NCBI RefSeq assembly: GCF_008868175.1
Contig: NZ_WBKT01000045.1
Span: 1 to 38,848 of the forward strand
Source: Micromonospora sp. AMSO31t
GTDB lineage: Bacteria > Actinomycetota > Actinomycetes > Mycobacteriales > Micromonosporaceae
Direction of reading: 5' to 3'
Length of the DNA: 38,848 bases
Part shown: positions 23,107-30,669 of the stretch, piece after piece
How the letters are laid out: every line of letters starts with the position of its first letter
Position numbering within the stretch: position 1 is the stretch's first letter
The notes under the pieces: generated by a model
Databases searched by the model: none
What the model was told of the DNA's origin: nothing
Seen by the model: the letters and a program-made list of their open reading frames with translations, nothing else
Position numbers and translations under genes: made by a program

Positions 23107-24354
23107 TCACGCGGTGCGGCGTACCCCGTCGAGGACGAGGCCGCTGGGCGGCAGGGCGGGCATCCGGCCCAGGTCGAGGGCCAGATCCTGCGGCGGCACC
23201 CGGTAGCTCATCGACCCGGTGAGGTTGCCGACCGCCCGCTTCATCAACTCGATCGTGATCCACTCGCCGGCGCAGCGGTGGCCGGTGTCGTGGTCGCCGC
23301 CGCCCTGCGGGACCAGCCGGAACGGGTCACCTCGCCAGCCGTCGAACCGCTCCGGCCGGAACCGCTCCGGCTCCGGCCACAGCTCCGGGTGGTGGTTCGT
23401 GCCGTAGAGGTCGAGCAGCACCCGCCGGCCCTGCGGGAAGTCGTACCCCTGCCACTCGAACGAGCGCCGGACCCGGGCCGCGGCCAGCGGGAAGAACGGG
23501 TAGTAGCGCCGTACCTCCTGCACGAAGCGCTCGGCCGCCGCGTCGTCGCCGCGGACCCGGTCGCACCAGTGCGGGTGGTCGTGCAGCGCCAGCGCACAGA
23601 AGACCACGAAGCGGTCCACGGCGACCGTCGGGCGGAGCACGTTGAGCAGCTCCACCGCCGCGATCCGGCGGGGCAGCAGGGTTCCCCGCTCGTCCCGGTA
23701 CTCGGCGACGACCCGCAGCGCGCTGCCCTCCGGCGCGGGCAGCGCGCCGGCGCGTACCCGCTCGATCACCTCGCCGGCCCACCGTTCGGCGCGGCGGCGG
23801 CCGAGCCGGCCCCGCCAGTGCCCCGGACCGACCACGGCCGGCCCCTCGATCATCGCGTGCATCTCGGCGGTGCGGCGGGGCACGTCGGCGTCGGCCAGCG
23901 GCACCCCGGCCCACGCCCAGACTGCCCGGGTGAGCATCCGGCCCACCTCGTCGTAGAGCACCACCGGCCCGGACTCCGCCCACGCCGGGATGCGGGCCCG
24001 CCACTCGTCGTCGAAGAGCTGCCCGAGGTGGCGGATCGCCGCCGGTGTCATGATCGACATGAACATGGCCTTGCGGCTCCGGTGCGCGGCGCCGTCGAGG
24101 CCCTGGACGCCGCCCACCCCGGTCAGCGTGCGCTGGGCGCGCATCGGCATGGCGCCGCGCCGGACGAAGCGCTCGTTGTCGTAGAACAGTTCCGCCGCCG
24201 GGCGGCCCCGCAGGCAGATCGTCGGTTCGAGCAGCAGCCGGGTCTGGACGATGTCGGTGCCGAGGCGGTCGCACCGCGCGCCGACGAACCGGTAGCCCTC
24301 GCGGAGGAACGCGAGCGTGCTCTCCGGGCTGCGGTCGCTGGGGATGGCGCTCAT
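23107..24354 (-). CDS. CYP152-like cytochrome P450 (fatty-acid peroxygenase type)
   Basis: A 415-residue P450. The heme ligand is C361 in PQGGGDHDTGHRCAGE, and ExxR is E280-R283. The I-helix has R241-P242 (NVLRPTVAV) in place of the usual acid-alcohol pair; this Arg-Pro binds the fatty-acid carboxylate in CYP152 enzymes such as BSbeta and OleT. Q84 (GGVQGLDG) matches the Gln of the hydroxylase BSbeta rather than the His of the decarboxylase OleT, so alpha/beta-hydroxylation with H2O2 is predicted. ATG 24354 has AGGAG 6 nt upstream. A SigB-type promoter precedes it, which fits peroxide use or lipid remodelling under stress. The upstream molybdoenzyme operon converges on it. Confidence 0.92.
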   Translation of the reverse strand: MSAIPSDRSPESTLAFLREGYRFVGARCDRLGTDIVQTRLLLEPTICLRGRPAAELFYDNERFVRRGAMPMRAQRTLTGVGGVQGLDGAAHRSRKAMFMSIMTPAAIRHLGQLFDDEWRARIPAWAESGPVVLYDEVGRMLTRAVWAWAGVPLADADVPRRTAEMHAMIEGPAVVGPGHWRGRLGRRRAERWAGEVIERVRAGALPAPEGSALRVVAEYRDERGTLLPRRIAAVELLNVLRPTVAVDRFVVFCALALHDHPHWCDRVRGDDAAAERFVQEVRRYYPFFPLAAARVRRSFEWQGYDFPQGRRVLLDLYGTNHHPELWPEPERFRPERFDGWRGDPFRLVPQGGGDHDTGHRCAGEWITIELMKRAVGNLTGSMSYRVPPQDLALDLGRMPALPPSGLVLDGVRRTA

Positions 24355-24403
24355 CGGCTGCTCCTGACGCGGCTCGGCGACCCTGCGCGGTCGCTGCGCT
24401 ACC

Positions 24404-24427
24404 TACCCGTGCCGGGGCGGGCGAATC
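24404..24427 (-). promoter_or_regulatory. SigB-type stress promoter of the P450 gene
   Basis: On the minus strand GATT (24427-24424), 15 nt, GGGTA (24408-24404). It has the same GATTCG...GGGTA layout as the HPP operon promoter. The -35 lies in the centre of a perfect palindrome. Confidence 0.55.
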
Positions 24428-24436
24428 CTCGCCCGC
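24417..24436. promoter_or_regulatory. Palindrome over the P450 promoter -35
   Basis: GCGGGCGA (24417-24424) and TCGCCCGC (24429-24436) are perfect inverted repeats with a 4-nt centre. The site overlaps the -35 of the predicted P450 promoter, a typical place for a repressor operator. The rest of 24355-24610 holds no gene that I can support. Confidence 0.4.
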
Positions 24437-24610
24437 AACCTCGTGACCTCGGGATCCGCGGCGCCCACGACCCGCGGTCGGCGGCGGCCGCGGAAGCTGG
24501 CCCCTCCCAGGACGCGGAAAAGCTGGTTGTCTTCGATGCGGGGCCGGCGGCGGCCGGCCCCGCACCCGCCGGCGGCCCGGCGGGGCGACCACCGGCGACG
24601 GGGAGGACGG

Positions 24611-25000
24611 ATGCGGGACAACAGGGCGGCACACTGGCGGCAGCGGCGGGCGGTGACCGGGCTGCGGCGCGGCGACCGGGAGGAGCCGCTGGTCGGGCCA
24701 CCCCGGCGTGCCGCGGCCCGGCCGCCCCGGCACTTCACGGTGCACCTCGGCTTCGAGGCGGCCGACCAGACCACCGCGCGGGAGCTGGCCGTCGCGTACG
24801 CCGAGGCGCTCGGCCTGCTCCGCCCCGAGCTGGCGCTCGGCGCGGCGGCGCTGTCCCCGGCCGACGCCTGGCACCGCGCGGAGCGGCTGTTCTGCGGTGC
24901 GGCCGGCCCCGACGGCGAGCGCTGCGCCGACGTGGCCGGCCACCCGGGTTTCCACCACGCGCCCGGCCCGGGCGGCCTCGGCTGGGGTGACGGTGACTGA
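24611..25000 (+). CDS. Small protein with C-terminal Cys/His zinc-like motif
   Basis: A 129-residue protein. The first 40 residues are Arg-rich and probably disordered. A helical middle (55-92) leads to C95-x9-C105-x5-H111-x3-H115-H116, a tail like the CxxxGP..RC...GHxGxHH motif seen in many short actinobacterial proteins and probably zinc-binding. ATG 24611 has GGGAGGA upstream, so the longer in-frame opening to 24443 is rejected. It is divergent from the P450 and converges on the DUF397 gene. No family name or function can be given. Confidence 0.7.
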   Translation: MRDNRAAHWRQRRAVTGLRRGDREEPLVGPPRRAAARPPRHFTVHLGFEAADQTTARELAVAYAEALGLLRPELALGAAALSPADAWHRAERLFCGAAGPDGERCADVAGHPGFHHAPGPGGLGWGDGD

Positions 25001-25010
25001 GCGCGGCGGC

Positions 25011-25229
25011 TCAGTCCAGGTCGAACTCGCCGTCCTGGGCGCCCGCCACGAACGCGTCCCACTCGTCCTGCGTGAAAACCAGCACCGGCCCGTCCGGCTC
25101 GGCCGAGTTCCGCATCCCGATCAGGTCGCCGACGAAGGCCACCTCGACCGCACTCTCGGACGAGTCGCCCTCGGCCCGCTGCCAGACCGCCCGAGACAGG
25201 TCGAAATCGCCCTTGGGGTGCTGACCCAT
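25011..25229 (-). CDS. DUF397 domain protein
   Basis: A 72-residue DUF397 protein: an N-terminal DLSRAVWQRAEGDSSESAVEV, then VGDLIGMRNSAEPDGPVLVF and a final TQDEWDAFVAGAQDGEF, all family hallmarks. DUF397 proteins usually sit next to an XRE/HTH regulator with which they act in sporulation or antibiotic control in streptomycetes; no such partner lies beside this copy. ATG 25229 has GGAGGA upstream on the minus strand. Confidence 0.85.
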   Translation of the reverse strand: MGQHPKGDFDLSRAVWQRAEGDSSESAVEVAFVGDLIGMRNSAEPDGPVLVFTQDEWDAFVAGAQDGEFDLD

Positions 25230-25283
25230 CGTTGTTCCTCCATCGCCACGCGTATCGGGGGAACCCGCTCGGGCCCCATCGGG

Positions 25284-25289
25284 CAGGAT
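25284..25289 (+). promoter_or_regulatory. Possible -10 of a leaderless pepN promoter
   Basis: CAGGAT lies 6 nt before ATG 25296, and no Shine-Dalgarno is present. The hexamer matches xAxxxT only, so support is moderate. Confidence 0.3.
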
Positions 25290-25295
25290 AAGCGG

Positions 25296-27812
25296 ATGCC
25301 GAGCCTGACCCGTGTAGAGGCGACCGCGCGTGGCGCGTTGATTACCGTCGAGTCCTACCAGGTGGACCTCGACCTGACCGGCGACGCCGAGCGGTTCCGC
25401 TCCACCGTCACCATCCGGTTCCGGGCGACCCCCGGCACCGGGACCTTCGCCGAGGTGAAACCCCTGCGGCTGCTGGGGGCACGCCTCAACGACCGGGACC
25501 TCGACCCGGCCCTGCTCGACGACAACCGCCTGCCGCTGACCGGGCTGGCCGCGACCAACACGCTGACGGTCAGCGCCGAGATGGCCTACTCGAACACCGG
25601 CGAGGGGATGCACCGCTTCGTCGACCCGGCCGACGGCGAGACCTACCTCTACGCCATGTCCTTCCTGGACGACGTGCAGCGCATCTTCGCCGCGTTCGAC
25701 CAGCCCGACCTCAAGGCCCCGGTGACGCTCGCGGTGACCGCCCCGCCGGAGTGGACGGTGGCCGCCAACGGCCAGGTCGCCGACCGGCCGGCGCCGGGGC
25801 GCTGGGAGTTCGCGCCCACCGCGCCGCTGGCGACGTACTTCGTCTCGCTGATCGCCGGCCCCTGGCACGTCCGGCAGGACGAGCACGACGGCATCCCGCT
25901 CGCCGTCTACTGCCGCAGGTCCCTCGGCGCGCACCTGGACGCCGACGCCGACGAGATCTTCACCGTCACGAAGCAGTGCCTCGACCGGTTCCACCAGCTC
26001 TTCGCCGAGCGCTACCCGTTCGGCAAGTACGACCAGGCGTTCGTCCCCGAGTTCAACGCCGGCGCCATGGAGAACCCGGGCCTGGTGACCCTGCGCGACG
26101 ACTACATCTTCCGCTCGGCGGTGACCGACAGCCAGCGGGAGCTGCGGGCCACCACCATCGCGCACGAGATGGCGCACATGTGGTTCGGCGACCTGGTCAC
26201 CATGCGCTGGTGGGACGACCTCTGGCTCAACGAGTCCTTCGCGGAATACCTGGGCACCCGGGTCACCGCCGAGGCCACCCGCTTCACCGGGGCGTGGACC
26301 ACGTTCGCCATGCGCCGCAAGGCGTGGGGCTACGCGGCCGACCAGCGCCCCTCCACCCACCCGGTGGCCCCCGAGGAGGTGGCCGACTCCGACCAGGCGC
26401 TGCTCAACTTCGACGGCATCTCCTACGCCAAGGGCGCCAGCGTGCTGCGCCAGCTGGTGGCCTGGGTCGGCGACGAGCCCTTCCTGGCCGGCCTGAACGC
26501 GCACTTCGCCAAGCACCGGTTCGGCAACGCCACGCTCGCCGACCTGCTGGAAAGCCTCAGCGCCGCCAGCGGTCGCGACCTGGGCGACTGGGCCGAGCGC
26601 TGGCTGCGCCGGCCGCAGGTCAACACGCTGCGGATGGAGACCGCGGTCGACGCCGACGGCCGGTGGAGTGAGGCGGCGGTGGTGCAGACCGCGCCGGAGA
26701 CCCATCCGGTGCTGCGCCCGCACCGCATCGGCGTGGCCCGCCACGCCCCGGACGCCCCGGTGCACGGCTTCGAGGTCGACCTCGACCCGGCTGCCGGCGG
26801 GGGCCGCACCGTGCTGGCCGAGCTGGTCGGGCAGCCGGCCACCGGCCTGCTGCTGCCCAACGCCGGCGACCTCACGTTCGCCAAGATCCGGCTCGACCCC
26901 GCCTCGGCGGACGCGGTGCCCATGGTGCTCCCGGGGCTGGCCGACCCGCTGGCCCGGGCGCTGCTCTGGGGCGAGGCGCTGGACGCGGCCACCGACGGGG
27001 AACGGCCGGTGACCTCGGTCGTCGCGCTCATCGAGGCGGCGCTGCCGACCGAGACCGAGGTGATCATCGCGGAGGACGTGCTGAGCCTCAGCCGCAACCT
27101 GGTCGACCGCTACCTGGATCCGCTGGCCCGTGACGCGGCCCTGCTCCGCGTCGCCGGGGCCTGCGCCACCCTGCTGGCCGGCGCCCCGGCCGGCGGCTCG
27201 CTGCAACTCGCCGCGGCCCGGGGCCTGATCGGCGCCACCACCGACACCGGGCTGGTCGCCGCCTGGCTGGCCGGCGAGGGTGCGCCGGAGGGGCTGGCGG
27301 TCGACGCCGACCTGCGGTGGGCGCTGCTGCACCGGCTCGTGGTGCTCGGCGCGGCCGGCGAGCCCGAGATCGCCGCCGAGGCGGCCGCCGACCGCAGCGC
27401 CACCGGGGCCGAGCGGGCCGCGAGCTGCCGGGCCGCGCTGCCCCACGCCGACGCCAAGCGGGCCGCCTGGGAGATCGTCACCCGCAACACCGACCTGTCC
27501 AACCGCCTCGTGGAGGCGACCGCGGAGGGCTTCTGGCAGCCCGAGCAGGCAGAGCTGACCGCCGGCTACGTCGAGCGGTACTTCGCCGACATGCCGGCGG
27601 CCGCGCGGCTGCGTACCCCCTGGACGGCCGACCGGGTCGCCGCCCTGGCCTTCCCCCGTTACGCCGTCGCCCAGACCACCCGGGAAATGGCCGCGGCGCT
27701 GCTGGCCCGCGACGACCTCACGCCGGGGCTGCGCCGGCGGGTCGTCGACCTCGACGACGACCTGCGCCGCGCCCTGGTCGCCAGGACCGCGGTGGCCGCC
27801 GCGGGAGCCTGA
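25296..27812 (+). CDS. pepN: Aminopeptidase N (M1 family)
   Basis: An 838-residue zinc metallopeptidase, a normal length for actinobacterial PepN. It has the substrate-binding GAMEN (256-260) and the zinc site HEMAH (290-294) with the third ligand E313 in WLNESFAEYLG. The N-terminal beta domain covers 1-190 and the C-terminal ERAP1-like helical domain about 510-838. It removes N-terminal residues from peptides in the cytoplasm. ATG 25296 is chosen because MPSLTRVEATARGALI is the conserved start and a -10-like hexamer lies 6 nt upstream. Earlier in-frame codons fall inside the DUF397 gene region. A 16-bp terminator follows. Confidence 0.96.
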   Translation: MPSLTRVEATARGALITVESYQVDLDLTGDAERFRSTVTIRFRATPGTGTFAEVKPLRLLGARLNDRDLDPALLDDNRLPLTGLAATNTLTVSAEMAYSNTGEGMHRFVDPADGETYLYAMSFLDDVQRIFAAFDQPDLKAPVTLAVTAPPEWTVAANGQVADRPAPGRWEFAPTAPLATYFVSLIAGPWHVRQDEHDGIPLAVYCRRSLGAHLDADADEIFTVTKQCLDRFHQLFAERYPFGKYDQAFVPEFNAGAMENPGLVTLRDDYIFRSAVTDSQRELRATTIAHEMAHMWFGDLVTMRWWDDLWLNESFAEYLGTRVTAEATRFTGAWTTFAMRRKAWGYAADQRPSTHPVAPEEVADSDQALLNFDGISYAKGASVLRQLVAWVGDEPFLAGLNAHFAKHRFGNATLADLLESLSAASGRDLGDWAERWLRRPQVNTLRMETAVDADGRWSEAAVVQTAPETHPVLRPHRIGVARHAPDAPVHGFEVDLDPAAGGGRTVLAELVGQPATGLLLPNAGDLTFAKIRLDPASADAVPMVLPGLADPLARALLWGEALDAATDGERPVTSVVALIEAALPTETEVIIAEDVLSLSRNLVDRYLDPLARDAALLRVAGACATLLAGAPAGGSLQLAAARGLIGATTDTGLVAAWLAGEGAPEGLAVDADLRWALLHRLVVLGAAGEPEIAAEAAADRSATGAERAASCRAALPHADAKRAAWEIVTRNTDLSNRLVEATAEGFWQPEQAELTAGYVERYFADMPAAARLRTPWTADRVAALAFPRYAVAQTTREMAAALLARDDLTPGLRRRVVDLDDDLRRALVARTAVAAAGA

Positions 27813-27818
27813 CCCGGT

Positions 27819-27858
27819 GACCGCGCCGGGCGGGGTGTCACACCCGCCCGGCGCGGTC
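27819..27858 (+). terminator. Strong hairpin terminator after pepN
   Basis: GACCGCGCCGGGCGGG (27819-27834) pairs perfectly over 16 bp with CCCGCCCGGCGCGGTC (27843-27858), with an 8-nt loop, 6 nt after the stop. Confidence 0.78.
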
Positions 27859-27904
27859 CGTGGGACGCCGGGCGGGCCCGCCGGACCGCCGGTGCGGCCC
27901 GGCC

Positions 27905-27910
27905 TACGAT
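27905..27910 (+). promoter_or_regulatory. -10 of the leaderless nadD promoter
   Basis: TACGAT lies 6 nt before GTG 27917, with no Shine-Dalgarno between. It fits a leaderless transcript starting at the GTG. Confidence 0.55.
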
Positions 27911-27916
27911 CGCGGG

Positions 27917-28513
27917 GTGGAGGAAGACATCCGGCGAATCGGGATCATGGGCGGCACCTTCGACCCCATCCACCACGGGCACCTGGTGGCCGCCAGCGAG
28001 GTCGCGGACCGGTTCGGCCTGGACGAGGTGGTCTTCGTCCCCACCGGGCAGCCCTGGCAGAAGGCGGACGAACCGGTCAGCTCGCCCGAGGACCGCTACC
28101 TCATGACCGTGATCGCCACGGCGTCGAACCCCCGCTTCCAGGTGAGCCGCGTCGACATCGACCGGGGTGGCCCCACCTACACGGTCGACACCCTCCAGGA
28201 CCTGCACGACGAGTACGGCCCGAAGGTGCAGCTCTTCTTCATCACCGGCGCGGACGCCCTGGAACGCATCCTGTCCTGGAAGGAAGTGGACCGGATGTTC
28301 GAGCTGGCCCACTTCATCGGGGTGACCCGGCCGGGCTTCGAACTGACCGACAAGCACCTGCCTGCCGACACGGTGAGCCTGGTGCAGGTCCCCGCCATGG
28401 CCATCTCCTCGACCGACTGCCGGGCGCGGGTGGCCCGGGGTGAGCCGGTCTGGTATCTGGTGCCCGACGGTGTGGTGCAGTACATCGCCAAACGGCGGCT
28501 CTACCAGCGCTGA
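27917..28513 (+). CDS. nadD: Nicotinate-nucleotide adenylyltransferase
   Basis: A 198-residue NadD that adenylates nicotinate mononucleotide in NAD synthesis. The nucleotidyltransferase motif [11 protein letters not shown] is at 12-22 and the C-terminal ISSTDCR (163-169) contributes to ATP binding. GTG 27917 is chosen for the leaderless TACGAT promoter and because [13 protein letters not shown] is the expected start. It heads nadD-rsfS-phosphatase-degV, the order seen at Rv2421c-Rv2417c in M. tuberculosis (which has an extra gene before degV). Confidence 0.96.
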   Translation: MEEDIRRIGIMGGTFDPIHHGHLVAASEVADRFGLDEVVFVPTGQPWQKADEPVSSPEDRYLMTVIATASNPRFQVSRVDIDRGGPTYTVDTLQDLHDEYGPKVQLFFITGADALERILSWKEVDRMFELAHFIGVTRPGFELTDKHLPADTVSLVQVPAMAISSTDCRARVARGEPVWYLVPDGVVQYIAKRRLYQR

Positions 28514-28623
28514 ATCCGCCCGGAATGTTCGCCTTTGTCCGCGTAATCGACCAGAACTCACAACTCGTCTCCCGCCCGGGTGTGAGAGGCTTGGAGGGTC
28601 GCACGGTTGATCGAAGGAGAACG

Positions 28624-29028
28624 GTGACAGTTTCGGAACGCGCTCACGAGCTGGCGATGGCCGCCGCCCAGGCCGCGGCCGACAAGAAGGCGCAGGACAT
28701 CGTCATCATCGACGTGGGCGACCAACTCGCGATCACCGACGCGTTCCTGCTGGCCGCCGCTCCCAACGAGCGTCAGGTGCTCGCCATCGTCGACGCCATC
28801 GAGGAGCGCCTGCTGGAGCTGCCGGAGAAGGCCAAGCCGGTTCGCCGCGAGGGCGAGCGGGGTGGCCGCTGGGTGCTGCTCGACTACGTCGACATCGTGG
28901 TCCACGTGCAGCACACCGAGGAGCGCGAGTTCTACGCCCTCGACCGACTCTGGAAGGACTGCCCGCAGATCCCGTTCGTGGACCGGGACCTCGCCGACTC
29001 GGCCGCCCGCAGCGCCGCCGCGGAATGA
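28624..29028 (+). CDS. rsfS: Ribosomal silencing factor RsfS
   Basis: A 134-residue RsfS/Iojap protein that binds L14 and blocks subunit joining when nutrients are short. The family core is DIVIIDVGDQLAITDAFLLA (about 20-39), then RRGERGGRWVLLDYVDIVVH and the FYALDRLWKD ending. GTG 28624 has GAAGGAGA 4 nt upstream; an earlier in-frame ATG at 28525 lacks such a site. Its stop overlaps the ATG of the next gene (ATGA). The 110-nt gap after nadD shows no further gene. Confidence 0.95.
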   Translation: MTVSERAHELAMAAAQAAADKKAQDIVIIDVGDQLAITDAFLLAAAPNERQVLAIVDAIEERLLELPEKAKPVRREGERGGRWVLLDYVDIVVHVQHTEEREFYALDRLWKDCPQIPFVDRDLADSAARSAAAE

Positions 29029-29654
29029 CCCGTCTGATCATCTGGCGGCACGGCAACACCGACTGGAACGCCGCTGGCCGGGTCCAGGGGCAGACCGACG
29101 TGCCGCTCAACGACCTCGGCCGGGAGCAGGCCCGGGTCGCCGCGCCCGTGCTGGCCGCGCTGCGCCCCGACGCCGTCGTCGCCAGTGACCTGCGCCGGGC
29201 CGCCGACACCGCCGCCGCGCTCGCCGCGCTGACCGGCCTGCCGGTCCGCTCCGACGCCCGGCTGCGCGAGCGGCACTTCGGCCAGTGGCAGGGCCTCGCC
29301 CTCACCGAGGTCGCCGAGCGCTTCCCCGACGAGTACGCCCGCTGGCGGGCCGGCGACCCCGACCCCGGCGCCGGCATCGAAAGCCTCGACGACCTGGGCC
29401 GGCGGCTCGGCGCCGCGTTCCAGGACGCGGCCGACCTGGCCACCGGCGGCACCGTGGTGGTCACCACCCACGGCGGCGGCGCCCGGCAGGGCGTCGGCCA
29501 CCTGCTCGGCTGGGACCACACGGTGCTGCGCAGCCTCGGGTCGCTGGCCAACTGCCACTGGACCGAGCTGCGTCACGACGACGTCCGCGGCTGGCACCTG
29601 CGGGCACACAACGTCGGGCTGATCACCCAGCCCGCCCTCACCGACGCGGTCTGA
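29025..29654 (+). CDS. gpgP: Histidine phosphatase, glucosyl-3-phosphoglycerate phosphatase-like
   Basis: A 209-residue phosphoglycerate-mutase-fold phosphatase. The catalytic set is R8-H9-G10 (WRHGNTDWN), R58, E82 (RERHFG) and H149 (VTTHGGG). The gene overlaps rsfS by 4 nt. The same position in M. tuberculosis is held by Rv2419c (GpgP), which dephosphorylates glucosyl-3-phosphoglycerate in methylglucose-lipopolysaccharide synthesis. The substrate here is inferred from synteny and could be another phosphate ester. The mycobacterial octT that follows is absent; degV is next. Confidence 0.82.
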   Translation: MTRLIIWRHGNTDWNAAGRVQGQTDVPLNDLGREQARVAAPVLAALRPDAVVASDLRRAADTAAALAALTGLPVRSDARLRERHFGQWQGLALTEVAERFPDEYARWRAGDPDPGAGIESLDDLGRRLGAAFQDAADLATGGTVVVTTHGGGARQGVGHLLGWDHTVLRSLGSLANCHWTELRHDDVRGWHLRAHNVGLITQPALTDAV

Positions 29655-29689
29655 GCCGTTCGGCCCCGGCGCGCCGCCGTGACATCGGC

Positions 29690-29695
29690 TAGCGT
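29690..29695 (+). promoter_or_regulatory. -10 of a leaderless degV promoter
   Basis: TAGCGT lies 7 nt before ATG 29703, with no Shine-Dalgarno. The same hexamer precedes comEA. Confidence 0.45.
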
Positions 29696-29702
29696 GCCGG
29701 GC

Positions 29703-30554
29703 ATGCCCGTCGCGGTCGTCACCGACTCCACCGCCTACCTGCCGCCCGAGCTGGTCCGCGCGCACCGGCTCACCGTCGTCCCGCTGACCGTCGTGCTCAA
29801 CGGCGCCGAAGGGCTCGAAGGCATCGAGACGTTCCCCGAGGACGCCACCCGCGCGCTCAGCGGCCGGCGGGTCACGGTCAGCACCTCGCGGCCCGCCCCG
29901 GAACAGTTCGCGCAGGTCTACCGGGAGCAGCTCGCCGCCGGCGCCGACGGGGTCGTCTCCGTGCACCTCTCCGCCGAACTCTCCGGCACCGTGGAGGCGG
30001 CCCGGCTGGCCGCCGCCGAGGTCGGCGACGACCGGGTCACCGTGGTCGACAGCCGCTCCACCGGCATGGGCCTCGGCTTCCCGGTGCTCGCCGCCGCCGC
30101 GGCCGCCGCCGGAGGCGCGGACCTCACCGGGGTACGCCAGGCAGCGCTCGACGCCGTCGACCGCACCACCATCTTCTTCTACGTCGACACGCTGGAATTC
30201 CTCCGCCGGGGCGGCCGGATCAACGCGGCCGAGGCCCTGCTCGGCACCGCCCTCTCGGTCAAGCCGATCATGCACATGCCGGACGGGGCGATCGTGGTGC
30301 GGGACAAGGTCCGCACCGCCAGCCGGGGCGTGGCCCGCCTGGTCGACCTGGCCGTCGAGGCGGCCGGTGACGCCGAGGTCGACCTCGCCGTGCACCATCT
30401 GGCCGCGCCGGAGCGCGCCGAACAGTTGCTGGTGGCGCTGACCGAGCGGCTGGGGGACCGGCTGCACCACACGTACGTCTCGGAGGCGGGCGCGGTGATC
30501 GCGGCGCACGCCGGACCCGGCCTGGCCTGCGTCGTCCTCCACCGGCGCCCGTGA
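29703..30554 (+). CDS. DegV family fatty-acid-binding protein
   Basis: A 283-residue DegV protein. MPVAVVTDSTAYLPPEL is the conserved start, followed by the ligand-site STSRPAPEQF (about 60), SVHLSAELSGT and FFYVDTLEFLRRGGRI, all family motifs. DegV/FakB proteins bind a fatty acid and can present it to a fatty-acid kinase. ATG 29703 is preferred over the GTG at 29679 because of a TAGCGT -10. It corresponds in position to Rv2417c. Confidence 0.92.
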   Translation: MPVAVVTDSTAYLPPELVRAHRLTVVPLTVVLNGAEGLEGIETFPEDATRALSGRRVTVSTSRPAPEQFAQVYREQLAAGADGVVSVHLSAELSGTVEAARLAAAEVGDDRVTVVDSRSTGMGLGFPVLAAAAAAAGGADLTGVRQAALDAVDRTTIFFYVDTLEFLRRGGRINAAEALLGTALSVKPIMHMPDGAIVVRDKVRTASRGVARLVDLAVEAAGDAEVDLAVHHLAAPERAEQLLVALTERLGDRLHHTYVSEAGAVIAAHAGPGLACVVLHRRP

Positions 30555-30601
30555 CCGTGTCCGCCGCCGTGGCTCGGCCGGTCGCCGGGTGGCGGTTTTT
30601 C

Positions 30602-30650
30602 CGATCTTGGAAAGTTTCCGTTCCTGTCGAACGTCAACCCGCCAAGATCG
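30602..30650. promoter_or_regulatory. Nested palindromes upstream of the SDR gene
   Basis: CGATCTTGG (30602-30610) and CCAAGATCG (30642-30650) are perfect 9-bp inverted repeats. Next to the left arm is the perfect palindrome GGAAAGTTTCC (30609-30619). The group lies 20-68 nt before ATG 30670 and could be an operator or a transcript hairpin. The rest of 30555-30669 shows no gene. Confidence 0.4.
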
Positions 30651-30669
30651 CCGCGCGTTGGAGGGACGG

